From: CAYWRO01 sp964460345
Lineage (GTDB): Bacteria; Planctomycetota; Phycisphaerae; Phycisphaerales; UBA1924
Assembly: GCA_964460345.1 (NCBI GenBank)
Contig: CAYWRO010000007.1
Location: 1-64,000 of the forward strand
DNA: 64,000 bases
Reading direction: 5' to 3'
Under the pieces are notes generated by a model, which did not search any database, had not been told where the DNA came from, and worked only from the letters and a program-made list of their open reading frames with translations. Each line of letters begins with the position of its first letter. Positions within the stretch are counted from its first letter, which is position 1. The position numbers and the translations under genes are program-made. Shown piece by piece: positions 34,997 to 44,798 of the stretch.

Positions 34997-36498
34997 AGAT
35001 TGCGCCTCACTTCCATCCAGACGTCGAACGCATGCTCAGCCAGCTGGCAAAGCGGCATCGCGTTGTCCGCCTGGTCCGGGGCATCTTGCGCGGGCTCTTC
35101 TATGGCGTTGCCGCCGGTGCACTGGCCGCCCTCACAGGGATACTGCTGGATGGGGGCTTCTCGGTCTGGCCGGTGCTGGCAGGAGCGGTGGCGGGCCTGT
35201 TTGCCGGTGCCATTGTCTCTCTGCTCACGCCCACCGACAGGCTTTGGCTGGCTCGCCGGCTCGACGGGGCCAGCGGCGCAAAGGATCGGTTCGCCAGTGC
35301 CGTTCAACTCGCCAACCACCCCCGGCGGGAACGAGCACGCCTGGTCTGCACCGATGCCCTGCAGGCCGTGCTCCAAACCCGGCCCGCCGCGGCGATCCCG
35401 CTGCGATGGCCGCGAGAACTGCGGTGGTTCCCTGTGCTGCTGGTCGCCGTGGCCCTCGCCATGTGGTTGACACCGGCCGGGCCCGCCGAGGCGGCGGGGG
35501 TGGAGCCTGAAGTCAGCGCTGAAGAGTGGAATGAGTTGAACGAACTCCTGCGCGAGACGCTCGACCGGTTGCCGGATCCGCTGACCGAGGAGGAGGAGCA
35601 ACTTACGGAACGGCTCGAAGCCTTCGCGAGGCTTCTTGAGGAGCAGCCGGACAAGAAGGAGGCGCTGGCCGAACTGGCCCGGCTGAAGCAGGATCTGGAG
35701 CGGCAGCGTAAGCAGGCCCGCCAACCAGACTTACAGCGTGCAGCGAAGGAGATTTCCAGCAAGTCGCTGCAGGAGTTTGCGAGGGCCTTGGAAGGAGGCG
35801 ACTACAACGCCGCGGCCCAGAGGCTGGATGAGTTGGCCCAGAGACTGCGCGATCAGGTGCACAAAATGGCGGCCGAGGAGTTCGATGCGGTGGGGGCCGA
35901 CATGGAGGCGCTCGCACAGCAGATGGAGGAGAACGCTGAACTCAGCGAGGCCGCCGCCGCGGCGGCCGAAGCGGCCGCGAGAATGAATCGAGAACAACTC
36001 GCCGAGGCAATGAGGCGTTTCGCCGAGCAGCTTCGGCAGAATGCGGATCGCCTCCGGCAGTCAGACCGGCTGGGACGGGCCGGGGACTCGCTTGCCGAAC
36101 TGCAGAGGCGGCTGAGTCGGGCCGGGCGCGGACAGATGCCGGGTCCGGGCCTCGTGCGAGGCCCTGGTGCAGGCAGAGGCGGGACCCGGCCGGGGTGGGG
36201 AAGCATGGAGGACTGGGGAGGCGGCCGGCTTGTCGAGGGTGGGGAAGCATTGCCGGAGCTTTCCGATCCGCGCGAAGGTCCGGGTGAAATCTCCATGCTG
36301 TCGACCGTCTCTCCCAACGAGCAGGCGACAAGCGGGCAACCGCTGCGCGAGCGATACATCGACCTTGTCCGTATGGCGGAGGCTGACGTGGACCTGGAGG
36401 ACGTGCCGGTCGCTTACCGCACGTACCTGCGTCAGTATTTCGTGTCGATCCGTGCCGGCCTGGAGTCGGAGGCGGCCACAGAAGAGACATCGGAGTGA
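34993..36498 (+). CDS. Membrane-anchored coiled-coil protein of the VWA operon
   Basis: 501 residues from a GTG that overlaps the TPR stop (GTGA). Two helices at about 28-75 (GILRGLFYGVAAGALAALTG, WPVLAGAVAGLFAGAIVSLL) and a third near 145-165 (RWFPVLLVAVALAMWL). Beyond this a long coiled coil runs from about 170 to 375, rich in Glu, Gln, Ala and Leu (LTEEEEQLTERLEAFARLLE, ALAQQMEENAELSEAAAAAA). It is followed by a Gly/Arg/Pro-rich stretch and a C-terminal segment with PVAYRTYLRQYFVSIRAGLE. The layout resembles DUF4175-type membrane proteins found beside MoxR clusters. Its function is inferred only from the operon. Confidence 0.8.
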   Translation: MKIAPHFHPDVERMLSQLAKRHRVVRLVRGILRGLFYGVAAGALAALTGILLDGGFSVWPVLAGAVAGLFAGAIVSLLTPTDRLWLARRLDGASGAKDRFASAVQLANHPRRERARLVCTDALQAVLQTRPAAAIPLRWPRELRWFPVLLVAVALAMWLTPAGPAEAAGVEPEVSAEEWNELNELLRETLDRLPDPLTEEEEQLTERLEAFARLLEEQPDKKEALAELARLKQDLERQRKQARQPDLQRAAKEISSKSLQEFARALEGGDYNAAAQRLDELAQRLRDQVHKMAAEEFDAVGADMEALAQQMEENAELSEAAAAAAEAAARMNREQLAEAMRRFAEQLRQNADRLRQSDRLGRAGDSLAELQRRLSRAGRGQMPGPGLVRGPGAGRGGTRPGWGSMEDWGGGRLVEGGEALPELSDPREGPGEISMLSTVSPNEQATSGQPLRERYIDLVRMAEADVDLEDVPVAYRTYLRQYFVSIRAGLESEAATEETSE

Positions 36499-36532
36499 AG
36501 CCGCTGCTTCACTTGAGAGGAGCACAGCGTTT

Positions 36533-37534
36533 ATGGCTCATGAAATCAGCCGCGAGGCGGCGACCAGTTTCCAGGACCGTTACGAGCGGCTGCGGAAGGA
36601 GATCGGCAAGCGAATCGTTGGATACAGGGATGTCGTGGATCAGGTGCTCACGGCGATGTTCGCCGGTGGGCACGTGCTGCTGGAGGGGGTGCCGGGTCTC
36701 GGCAAGACGCTGCTGGTACGTACCGTCAGCGAGGCGACGCAGCTCAGTTTTCAACGAATCCAGTTCACGCCCGATCTGATGCCGGCGGACATCACCGGCA
36801 CCAACATCATCCACGATGACCAGCACGGCGGACGCGAGTTTCGCTTCCAGCCGGGACCAATTTTCGCCAATCTGGTTCTGGCAGACGAGATCAACCGCGC
36901 CACGCCGAGAACACAGTCGGCAATCCTCGAGGCGATGCAGGACCGGAGCGTGACGGTGGGCGGGCGCACGCACCCGCTTGCTCCGCCCTTCTGGGTCCTG
37001 GCGACACAAAACCCGATCGAGATGGAGGGGACGTACCCCCTGCCCGAGGCGCAAGTGGATCGCTTTTTCTTCAAAGTGGATGTGCGGCCACAGGGCGAGG
37101 AGGAACTGCTCGGGATCATCGAGCGAACGACCGGGGATGAGGCGCCCACAGTGGAGCCGGTCCTCAATCGTGACGAGATCATCGAGATGCAGCACACCGT
37201 CCGCCAGGTGATGGTGGCTGAGTTTGTTCAGCGGTATGCCGCGCGACTTGTGCTCGGCACGCACCCCGGCACGGAGTACGCGATGGAGGCGACGCGACAG
37301 TTCGTTCGGTTCGGGGTGAGCCCCCGCGGCGTCCAGACCCTGATCCTGGCCGCGAAGGTGCGGGCTCTGCTGGCTGACCGCTTCAACGTGTCGTGCGAGG
37401 ACATCCGCGAGGTCGCCAGGCCGGCGCTGCGGCACCGGATTATCCGCAACTTTGAGGCTGAGGCCGAAGGGGTGACGACCGACTCGGTGCTTGATCGGCT
37501 GCTTCAGTCCGTTCCCGAACCGGCAGCCGCTTAG
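36533..37534 (+). CDS. MoxR-family AAA+ ATPase
   Basis: 333 residues. Walker A GVPGLGKT near residue 54, Walker B LVLADEINRATPRTQSAILE, sensor 1 LATQNPIEMEGTYPLPEAQ and the MoxR C-terminal lid (FVRFGVSPRGVQTLILAAKV). MoxR proteins act as chaperone-like ATPases for VWA partners, and the following DUF58 and VWA genes are the expected partners. ATG 36533 has GAGAGGAGC about 10 bp upstream. The 5' open frame overlapping the preceding gene is not used. Confidence 0.95.
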   Translation: MAHEISREAATSFQDRYERLRKEIGKRIVGYRDVVDQVLTAMFAGGHVLLEGVPGLGKTLLVRTVSEATQLSFQRIQFTPDLMPADITGTNIIHDDQHGGREFRFQPGPIFANLVLADEINRATPRTQSAILEAMQDRSVTVGGRTHPLAPPFWVLATQNPIEMEGTYPLPEAQVDRFFFKVDVRPQGEEELLGIIERTTGDEAPTVEPVLNRDEIIEMQHTVRQVMVAEFVQRYAARLVLGTHPGTEYAMEATRQFVRFGVSPRGVQTLILAAKVRALLADRFNVSCEDIREVARPALRHRIIRNFEAEAEGVTTDSVLDRLLQSVPEPAAA

Positions 37535-37549
37535 GGCCCAAATCCTCCG

Positions 37550-38431
37550 ATGTCACGCGACCTGTTCGATACACAGTTTCTCAAGACGCTTGAGTACCTT
37601 GAGCTGATTGCGCGCCGTCTCGTCTTCGGACGCCAGCAGGCGCAGCGCATCAGCGTGCGCAAGGGCGCAAGCATTGAGTTCAAGGACTTCCGCGAGTACT
37701 CTCCCGGCGACGATCCACGCACGGTGGACTGGTCAATTTACGCGCGCGTCGGCGAACTCGTGGTCAAGCTCTTCCGGCAGGAGCAGGAACTTGACTTGAG
37801 GGTGCTGCTGGATTGCAGCGCCTCGATGGCATTCGGGGATCCCAGCAAGTTTGATCTGGCGCGCCAGCTTGCCGCCGCTCTCGCCTACATCGGCATGTGC
37901 AACATGGATTCGGCGAGCGTTCTGCCTTTTGACGATCGCCTGAGCGCCGGACGTGAACGGTTGCGCGGGCGCGGGCAGATCTTCCGCATGCTTGAGTTCC
38001 TCGAGGAACTCAAAGCGGATGGCCGGACGGACCTGGCGACAGCGACAAAGACCTTTGTGTCCCATGTACGCCGACCGGGGCTCGTCGTCGTCATATCGGA
38101 CTTCTACGGGCTGCAGAACGCCCGCCAGGCGCTGGATCAACTGCGCTACTGCAAGCAGGAACTGTTCGTCATTCAGACCGTAACACCATGGGAGTTGGAT
38201 CCACCCATTCGCGGAGAGCTGCGCCTGGTGGACGCTGAGTCCGGCGGACATGCGGATCTGGTGATCTCCGACAGCATGCTCCGACGCTACAGGCGCACCT
38301 TCGAAGAGTTCGCCGAGGAGATCAAGCGTTACGGGATGCGGCATTCAATCGGCTATGCGATGGCCCGCAGTGATGTGCCGTTCGATCAGTTTCTCGTGAA
38401 TGTCCTGCAGCGCGGAGGTCTGGTCGCATGA
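37550..38431 (+). CDS. DUF58 domain protein
   Basis: 293 residues. Typical DUF58 start with LEYLELIARRLVFGRQQ, the family hallmark FKDFREYSPGDDPRTVDWSI, and a VWA-like part with LRVLLDCSASMAFGDPSKF (DxSxS) and VVVISDFYGLQNARQALDQL. Cytoplasmic, without membrane helices. It starts 15 bp after moxR and overlaps the next gene by 4 bp (ATGA), which implies translational coupling. Expected to work with the MoxR ATPase. Confidence 0.93.
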   Translation: MSRDLFDTQFLKTLEYLELIARRLVFGRQQAQRISVRKGASIEFKDFREYSPGDDPRTVDWSIYARVGELVVKLFRQEQELDLRVLLDCSASMAFGDPSKFDLARQLAAALAYIGMCNMDSASVLPFDDRLSAGRERLRGRGQIFRMLEFLEELKADGRTDLATATKTFVSHVRRPGLVVVISDFYGLQNARQALDQLRYCKQELFVIQTVTPWELDPPIRGELRLVDAESGGHADLVISDSMLRRYRRTFEEFAEEIKRYGMRHSIGYAMARSDVPFDQFLVNVLQRGGLVA

Positions 38432-40317
38432 CACTGCTGGCCCCGTGGGCGTTGTGGCTGGCATTGGTCGCCCTGCCGATCGGGGCGCTGTACCTGCTGC
38501 GCATTCGCCGCACGCGGCAGGTGGTGCCGGCGCTGGAGTTCTGGCAGGCGCTGGCGGACACCTCACGCGTGCGGTCGCTCTTCAATCGCCTCAAGCGGCT
38601 CCTTTCGCTGCTTCTGTGGCTGTTCATTGCGGCCTGCCTTCTTTTGGCGGTTGGAAACCCGGTTGTGTCGCTCGGCTCCATCCGCGCACAGTCGATCGTC
38701 CTCATTGTCGACAACTCCGCCAGCATGCAGGCGCGCGAGGGGGCGGAAGAAGATGCCACGCGTCTCGCCCAGGCGCGCGATGCAATCCGTCGCATGACCA
38801 TGCATCGCCCCGTCAGCGACGAGTGGCTTCTGATCGAGGCAGGGCGAACTTTGCGCGTCGCACAGTCATGGACGCGTGATGGGGCCCTGGTCCGCCAGGC
38901 TGCGTCAAATCTGGAGCCGCACCTCGGCAGCACATCACTGGACGAGGCGGTGCGATTGGCCAGGCAACTCCTGGCCGGGCGGCGCGATTCAGTCGTCGTT
39001 GTGCTTTCTGATGGGAACAACGGCGAACTGTCAAGCCTCGCCCGCGATGATGACGACCTCGTGGTCTGGCCGATCGGGAGCACCAGCGACAACGTGGGCA
39101 TCACGGACCTCAGCGTTCGCCTGCACCAGCAGCGCGCGGCGCACTATGTGTACGCCCGCGTGGTGAACGCTTCGGACACCGAAGTTGAGGCAAATCTGGT
39201 GCTATCGCTGGATGGCATCACGACAGCCGTGGAGCCGCTGCGGCTCGACCCGGGCGCCGCGTGGGAGAAGACCTTGTTGCTGGAGCACCCCCAGGGCGGC
39301 GTGCTGCATGCCTCCATCGACCGCTCGGACGCGCTCGCCGCCGACAACGATGCCTTCGCCGTTCTGGCGCCGATCAGGCCGGCCCGAGTCCTGCTCGTGT
39401 CCCGGCCCGAGGAGGCTTTCTTTGTGCAGCAGGCGATTGCTGCGATGACACCGGTGGTCGACCTGGAGGGGTCCGCGTCCATCCCACCAGAGCGATTCTC
39501 TCCTGAAGTGGTCGCAGAGGTATCGCCGGATCTGGTGGTATTCAACAACTGGGCTCCGCAGACGCTGCCACCGGGGGCAAGCATCTGCCTGAACGACTGG
39601 CCAGCGGATGTGGCCGCCCGTGACGTTGGCGTCGTGGAGCATCCCCGACTGATCGTCGAAGAGCAGAATCACCCGCTGATGTCCTTCATCAACTTGCGAG
39701 GCGCAAGTATCGCCGCGGCCCGCGAGATTGAACTGATGGACAGATCAACGGTCCTTGTTCGCGGCGACGAGGGGCAACCGCTCATCTTTCTGGCGCAGCA
39801 GCCGGGGCGTCAGGCGCTCTGCATCGCGTTCGATGTCCTGGCGAGTGATCTGCCGTTCCGGAACGGGTTCCCGCTTCTTCTGCGTAACGCCGTGGGGCAC
39901 ATGGTTTCGCAGCAGAGGGCGTGGGTGAAGGACCAGTACGCCGTTGGTGAAGTGATCCGTCCATTACGGGATCTGCCGGACTCGCTTCACTCGGTCCAGG
40001 TTGTTCGACCCGGCGTGACCGAGAAGCAGATTCAAGCAACGCTGGAGGTACAGAACGGCACATTCGAGTTCCGCGAAACGACCGCGACGGGCCCCATCCG
40101 CTTTGATCTGGCCAATGAGTCGGCCTACGCCGCGGTGAATGTGGCAAGCGACACGGAGTCGCGGATCGCCTGCGTGTCTGGTGTTGATGATCCAGCACAG
40201 CGTCTTGGGCTGAGTCGTTCGATCCTGGGCAGAACGCCCTGGTTCGTCCTCGCGGTTGCTGCCCTTGGGCTTATCACCCTGGAATGGATGACCTACCACC
40301 TGAGGTGGACGGAGTGA
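38428..40317 (+). CDS. BatA/VWA membrane protein
   Basis: 629 residues. The N-terminal BatA-type region has two helices (WALWLALVALPIGALYLL, LLSLLLWLFIAACLLLAVG) separated by VVPALEFWQALADTSRV. A VWA domain at about 85-230 has the metal site IVLIVDNSASMQA and VVVVLSDGNNGELSS. After it a long beta-rich extracytoplasmic region, and a final helix (WFVLAVAALGLITLEWMTY). Membrane arm of the MoxR/VWA complex. Overlaps both neighbours (ATGA at each end), so expression is tightly coupled. Confidence 0.92.
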   Translation: MTLLAPWALWLALVALPIGALYLLRIRRTRQVVPALEFWQALADTSRVRSLFNRLKRLLSLLLWLFIAACLLLAVGNPVVSLGSIRAQSIVLIVDNSASMQAREGAEEDATRLAQARDAIRRMTMHRPVSDEWLLIEAGRTLRVAQSWTRDGALVRQAASNLEPHLGSTSLDEAVRLARQLLAGRRDSVVVVLSDGNNGELSSLARDDDDLVVWPIGSTSDNVGITDLSVRLHQQRAAHYVYARVVNASDTEVEANLVLSLDGITTAVEPLRLDPGAAWEKTLLLEHPQGGVLHASIDRSDALAADNDAFAVLAPIRPARVLLVSRPEEAFFVQQAIAAMTPVVDLEGSASIPPERFSPEVVAEVSPDLVVFNNWAPQTLPPGASICLNDWPADVAARDVGVVEHPRLIVEEQNHPLMSFINLRGASIAAAREIELMDRSTVLVRGDEGQPLIFLAQQPGRQALCIAFDVLASDLPFRNGFPLLLRNAVGHMVSQQRAWVKDQYAVGEVIRPLRDLPDSLHSVQVVRPGVTEKQIQATLEVQNGTFEFRETTATGPIRFDLANESAYAAVNVASDTESRIACVSGVDDPAQRLGLSRSILGRTPWFVLAVAALGLITLEWMTYHLRWTE

Positions 40318-43064
40318 TGATGCACCTGGCATCGCCATGGTGGTTGGCCTTCGCGGCGCTGCTCCCTCTCTATCTCTGGGTCTGCCACCGTCGCAGCTAT
40401 GCAAGGCTGGCGTCGTGGGCGAGATGGAGCGCGCTTTCGCTCCGCTTTGTCATCCTTCTGCTGATACTCGCAGCACTGTCGCGGCCGTCGCTGGCACTGC
40501 GGCGGACTGCAAGTCATCTTGTCTGGGTGGTGGATGTGTCCTCCAGCGTCTCTGAGGAAAACGTGACGGCGGGCCTCGACCAGGTCGACAAGTTGGCAAG
40601 CCGGGCACTGGAGTCCGGACAGGCTGATCGTGTGAGCGTTGTCGCGTTCGGCGAGGATGCCGAGTTGGTCATTGCGGGCGCGACGAAGTGGCAGGGCTGG
40701 GAAGAGTCAACACTGGATCTCCTGCGGCACCGGGCTGACTCAAGCAGATTGCGTCGAGCGGAGATCGCAACGAACTCTCGAGTGACTGAGGCGGGCGACG
40801 AACCGTCGCTCGCTGCAGACGAGAGGCTCCAACGCATTGTCAACTTCCGCGAACAGACGGTCGGGGAAGAGACCGATCTGGAGCGTGCCCTGCGCCTGGG
40901 GCTCAACTGTGTCACCACCGGTGAAACCGCCACGGTGTACCTCCTCACCGATGGCAATCAGACGCGCGGTGATTGGCGCCGCATCACCGACGAGCTTGCA
41001 CGCGGCGACGACGAGCGGCAGGTGACCGTGAACCTTGTGGAGTTGGATCGCCCAGGGAAGCCTGAAGTTGCCGCAGTTCGACTCCAGCTTCCGCCGAGCG
41101 TTCGCGTCAACCAGGGCTTTTCGGGCGAGGTGGTGCTGTCCAGCACCACGGAAACGTCGGCCGAACTGCGCATTTTCCGGGACGGCTTTCGGATAGTGCA
41201 GCAGCAGGTTGAACTGAAACCCGGCCAGACAACGGTCCCGATCAGTGACTTGTCCTATGACGCCAAAGGGTTCCACACCATCGAGGCGCAAGTGGTGTCG
41301 GCGGCAGGGAGCGACACGGAACTGGTCAACAACAGCATACGATCGCTTGTGGTCGTGCCGGGGAAGGCCAGGGTCCTCTACGTCGATGGCGATGAGAGCG
41401 AGGCCGCCTACCTGAAGACAGCGCTGGAACTCGAAGGCATTGAGGTCGAAACGCGTCCGGCGGCGGGTGTTCCCCGGGCCTTGTCAGAGTTGCTCAGCTT
41501 CGACGCGCTCATCCTCTGCAATGTCCCGGCGGATCAACTCTCGCTCCGGCAGATGGAGATGATCGGCAGCTATGTCCAGGATTTCGGCGGCGGCTTCATG
41601 ATGCTCGGTGGCGATGCGAGCTTCGGCCTGGGAGGGTACTTCCAGACGCCCATCGAGGAAATTCTGCCTGTTCGCATGCCGATTCAGAAGGACATGATGC
41701 GGCCGTCGCTGGCGATCTTCCTCGTCATTGACAAGTCCGGCAGCATGGACGGCGTCAAAATCGACCTGGCCAAGCGCGCCGCAGTCGCCACTGCCGATGC
41801 CATTAACCCTCGGGACCAGATCGGGGTCGCGGGCTTCGACTCTGAGTCCCGTGTGCTGCTTGAACTCACCTCGGCGATGGATCGAGCCCAGATCACCTCC
41901 AGCATCGGACAACTCACCGCCGGGGGCGGAACATTCATGTATCCGGCCCTGCAGGATGCACTTTCGCGATTGCAGGAGTCAAGCGCCCGGCGCAAGCACA
42001 TCATTGTCCTATCCGATGGACAGACCCAGGGCTTCGGGTACGAGGACATGGCTGCCGCGATTGCCGCTGACGGCATCACGCTTTCCACGGTCGGAATCGG
42101 TGCGGATGCCGATATGCCGCTGCTGGAAGGCATGGCGGCGATCGCCGGCGGACAGGCGTACTTCACGAACGACTTTCACAGCATCCCGCAGATCTTCACA
42201 CGCGAGGCGCTTCGGGCCGCCAATACGATGCTCGTCGAGCGTCTTGTGCAGCCCGTGGCCATTGAGGATGATCCGGCACTGGCGGCGATCGATTTGGAGG
42301 ACCTGCCTTTACTGACCGGATACGTGGCCACGACCCCCAAGGCCGCGGCGGACACCATCCTGGTTTCTGACGCGGGGGATCCGCTCCTGGCGAAGTGGCG
42401 CTACGGGCTCGGACGGACCGCGGCGTTCACATCAGAGCCCAAGCCGCGGTGGGCCGAGGACTGGCTGGACTGGCCGGAGTTTGCTCGTTTCTTCAGCCAG
42501 TTGGTCCGGAGCATCACCGGTTCCGATCTGAACGAGCAGGTGCACGTCTCTGCAGAGCACCGCGTTGAGAACGGGCAGGTTGTTCTGACCGCCCGAGTGC
42601 AGGACAACGACGGCGTGTTCGTTACGGATGCGGATGTGACCCTCGTTCAGACCACTCCCACCGGCGAGCGGGTCGAACTGGCCGTCGCGGCACGAGGCCC
42701 CGGACACTATGAGGCTCAGACGGATCTCAGCTACGGCCAGGAGCAGCAGTTCGTCTGGCAGATTGGCCGTCGAAGCGAGGCGCCCGGCGGGAGCGTCACG
42801 CAGGAGGAGCCAGTCCAACTATCGCCGTACGGATATGTCTACGCCCACCCACCGGAGTACGACGCGTCGGGCCCCAATCAGGAGGTGTTGGAAGCCCTTG
42901 CCGCCACCTTCGCACGCGGCGGCGGCGATCGCTTCAGCGTCGGAGAGGCTGATCTGCGCATGGCCGCGGCCGGGGGGAGAACTCCTGAGCCAATCTGGCC
43001 CCATCTGCTCGCCGCGGCACTAGTGCTGGCGCCGCTCGACATTCTCCTGAGGCGGCTTGGGTAA
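40317..43064 (+). CDS. Large VWA / glutamine amidotransferase-like membrane protein
   Basis: 915 residues. Two N-terminal helices (WWLAFAALLPLYLWV, LRFVILLLILAALSRPSLAL), a first VWA with VWVVDVSSSVSEENV, an Ig-like region, then a class-I GATase-like module (RVLYVDGDESEAAYLKTALE, YVQDFGGGFMMLGGDASFGL). A second VWA follows with IFLVIDKSGSMDGVKIDLA, and the protein ends with beta domains and a helix (LLAAALVLAPLDILLRRL). The GATase module lacks an obvious catalytic Cys at the usual site, so it is probably binding only. I start it at ATG 40317, which overlaps the previous stop (TGATG) with GGAG upstream; the open frame begins 33 bp earlier. Confidence 0.9.
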   Translation: MMHLASPWWLAFAALLPLYLWVCHRRSYARLASWARWSALSLRFVILLLILAALSRPSLALRRTASHLVWVVDVSSSVSEENVTAGLDQVDKLASRALESGQADRVSVVAFGEDAELVIAGATKWQGWEESTLDLLRHRADSSRLRRAEIATNSRVTEAGDEPSLAADERLQRIVNFREQTVGEETDLERALRLGLNCVTTGETATVYLLTDGNQTRGDWRRITDELARGDDERQVTVNLVELDRPGKPEVAAVRLQLPPSVRVNQGFSGEVVLSSTTETSAELRIFRDGFRIVQQQVELKPGQTTVPISDLSYDAKGFHTIEAQVVSAAGSDTELVNNSIRSLVVVPGKARVLYVDGDESEAAYLKTALELEGIEVETRPAAGVPRALSELLSFDALILCNVPADQLSLRQMEMIGSYVQDFGGGFMMLGGDASFGLGGYFQTPIEEILPVRMPIQKDMMRPSLAIFLVIDKSGSMDGVKIDLAKRAAVATADAINPRDQIGVAGFDSESRVLLELTSAMDRAQITSSIGQLTAGGGTFMYPALQDALSRLQESSARRKHIIVLSDGQTQGFGYEDMAAAIAADGITLSTVGIGADADMPLLEGMAAIAGGQAYFTNDFHSIPQIFTREALRAANTMLVERLVQPVAIEDDPALAAIDLEDLPLLTGYVATTPKAAADTILVSDAGDPLLAKWRYGLGRTAAFTSEPKPRWAEDWLDWPEFARFFSQLVRSITGSDLNEQVHVSAEHRVENGQVVLTARVQDNDGVFVTDADVTLVQTTPTGERVELAVAARGPGHYEAQTDLSYGQEQQFVWQIGRRSEAPGGSVTQEEPVQLSPYGYVYAHPPEYDASGPNQEVLEALAATFARGGGDRFSVGEADLRMAAAGGRTPEPIWPHLLAAALVLAPLDILLRRLG

Positions 43065-43353
43065 GCATTAGAGCATCTGAACGCCCCCATTCCGGGGTGG
43101 TCCTTCCGGCACCGTCGGTGACCATTGGGTGTATCTTCCCATGGATGACACACTGGTTGCGGGTACTTTCTACCACATGAGGCGAACCACGACGGCATGG
43201 AGAGCCGCGGCCCAGCAAGGGCGAAGTGGGTCGGCCTGGCGGCAGCGGAGCCGCCGTCTAGGCGGATTGGGAACGCTTGAACGAGCCCCCCGGTCGCCTG
43301 AACGGTCCGTCGGTGATCGACGGATTCGAGTTCATCAGCCCTTGGAGAGGTTT
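43065..43353. other. Intergenic region after the VWA operon
   Basis: No gene is supported in these 289 bp. A weak stem (CGCCCCCATTCCGGGGTGG near 43082) could help end the operon, but there is no T tract. The promoter of the small lipoprotein gene at 43354 should lie here. Confidence 0.4.
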
Positions 43354-43497
43354 ATGCGAGAGCGACTGCTCATCTGGATTCGGGGCATTCTCTGCATTGG
43401 AGCCCTGTGCGCGCCTGTTGCCTTTATTCCTGCGTGCGAAGTCGAGGAGAATCCGGTTGAAGAGGCGGCGGAAGATGTGGAAGACGCCGTCGATTGA
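43354..43497 (+). CDS. Entericidin-like small lipoprotein, copy 1
   Basis: 47 residues. A basic N-terminus and hydrophobic helix (LLIWIRGILCIGALCAPVAF) lead to a lipobox-like IPAC, then an acidic mature part EVEENPVEEAAEDVEDAVD. The form, length and Glu/Asp/Ala end match entericidin-type lipoproteins, although the conserved CNT core is missing. GGAGAGG lies seven bases before ATG 43354. The terminator at 43598 follows. It is a diverged relative of the gene at 44984. Confidence 0.6.
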   Translation: MRERLLIWIRGILCIGALCAPVAFIPACEVEENPVEEAAEDVEDAVD

Positions 43498-43597
43498 ACC
43501 CTGAACTCCATCGTCGACAGCCCCTGCATCGCACTCTCACCACCGCACCGGCGCATGCTTGCATGCTTGCCAAGTGAGTTGAAGGGGCGTCGGCAAG

Positions 43598-43650
43598 AGA
43601 GCGGCTCGGCACCAGGCGTTTACACGTCCGTGCCGGGCCGCTCTGTCTTT
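43598..43650 (+). terminator. Terminator overlapping the AI-2E transporter 3' end
   Basis: Stem AGAGCGGCTCGGCAC (43598-43612) and GTGCCGGGCCGCTCT (43630-43644), one mismatch, followed by GTCTTTCT. The second arm lies in the last codons of the convergent transporter gene, so the same hairpin may end transcription from both sides. Confidence 0.65.
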
Positions 43651-44798
43651 CTGGATCGTCCGGCCGGACCCGACCCATTTGCGATTGCGGCTTCGTCCGC
43701 CTCATCGCTGCCCATGGCCACTCCCAGACCCTCGAGGGAGCGAACGTGGTCGGCGACGATCTTCATGCCCACCAGAAGCGGCACGGCGATGACGGCGCCC
43801 GCGATCCCCCAGACCCATCCCCAGAAGAGGAGCCCGACGAATACGACGATGGGGTTCACCTGCAGTCTCTTGCCGAGGATGGCCGGGGTGACGAACGTTC
43901 CCTCGATGACCGAAATGCCGTAGTAGATGCCTCCGACGCCGAGAGCCGGCGCGATGTCGCTGTAGGTCGCTAAGGCCACCATCGTGATGATAATGACCCC
44001 TGCGATTGCGCCGATGTACGGGACGAAGTTGAGCACGCCCGCCATCACGCCCCAGAGGAGGGCATTCGGGATCTTCAGCAGCCAGAGGACAACGGCGACT
44101 GTCACTCCCAGTCCAATGTTGATCAGTGACACCGTTGCGATGTAGCGGCCGACGTCGCGTCGAACCGAATCGATGACGAGGAGCGCACCGACACGCGAAC
44201 TGCGGCGCGGAAGGGCCTGAACGATCCGTCGCAGAAATGCATCGCCGAATGCGAGGAAGAAAAAGAGCAGGCCGATGGTCAGCCCCGCCTGGACGATGAA
44301 GCTTTGGGTGTGGGCCAGGAGCACCGCCGCCAGGTTGGTCTCCCGTTCAACCACTGTGGGCGTTTGTTCGGCGCCCAGGCCGGCCATGGCCTCCAGTTTG
44401 CTTGTGGTCTCTTTGAAGGCTTCGACGGGCCGGCTCAGATCCCGCAGCTCGAACTCCGCGTTCCTCAACTGGTCCGGCAGTTTCTCCATCCAGAGCAGTA
44501 TCGCCGGCGCGAGGCCGAGCCCGGCGACAAGCATCGCGCCGAGCAGCAGGAGGAGCACCAGTCCCGCGGAGAGCACCAGGGGCAGTCGAAATCGGCTGGT
44601 GAGCACGTGCACAAGCGGGTGCAACAGGATTGTCAGCATCGCTGCCAGCGCAATCGGCACCAGCAGCGATCGAAGCTCGATCAGGGCGGCGGTGGCCAGA
44701 ATGACGAACATGCCGAATACGAGGCGCGTCTGCACGCGCTGACGGAGCAGAGCATGCCGTTCCCGGCGACGATCTAGCGAGAACGTCTCAAGTGGCAT
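43620..44798 (-). CDS. AI-2E family (PerM-like) membrane transporter
   Basis: 392 residues. Helices near 28-70 (VFGMFVILATAALIELRSLL, IALAAMLTILLHPLVHVL), the long periplasmic/cytoplasmic segment with QLRNAEFELRDLSRPVEAF, and the C-terminal helix group with LLFFFLAFGDAFLRRI, IATVSLINIGLGVTVAVVLW, LWGVMAGVLNFVPYIGAI and YYGISVIEGTFVTPAILGKR, which are typical for this family. Members are putative exporters or sodium/proton antiporters; the signal AI-2 itself need not be involved. GAAGGAAG lies upstream of the ATG. Flanked on both sides by plus-strand entericidin-like genes. Confidence 0.93.
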   Translation of the reverse strand: MPLETFSLDRRRERHALLRQRVQTRLVFGMFVILATAALIELRSLLVPIALAAMLTILLHPLVHVLTSRFRLPLVLSAGLVLLLLLGAMLVAGLGLAPAILLWMEKLPDQLRNAEFELRDLSRPVEAFKETTSKLEAMAGLGAEQTPTVVERETNLAAVLLAHTQSFIVQAGLTIGLLFFFLAFGDAFLRRIVQALPRRSSRVGALLVIDSVRRDVGRYIATVSLINIGLGVTVAVVLWLLKIPNALLWGVMAGVLNFVPYIGAIAGVIIITMVALATYSDIAPALGVGGIYYGISVIEGTFVTPAILGKRLQVNPIVVFVGLLFWGWVWGIAGAVIAVPLLVGMKIVADHVRSLEGLGVAMGSDEADEAAIANGSGPAGRSRKTERPGTDV

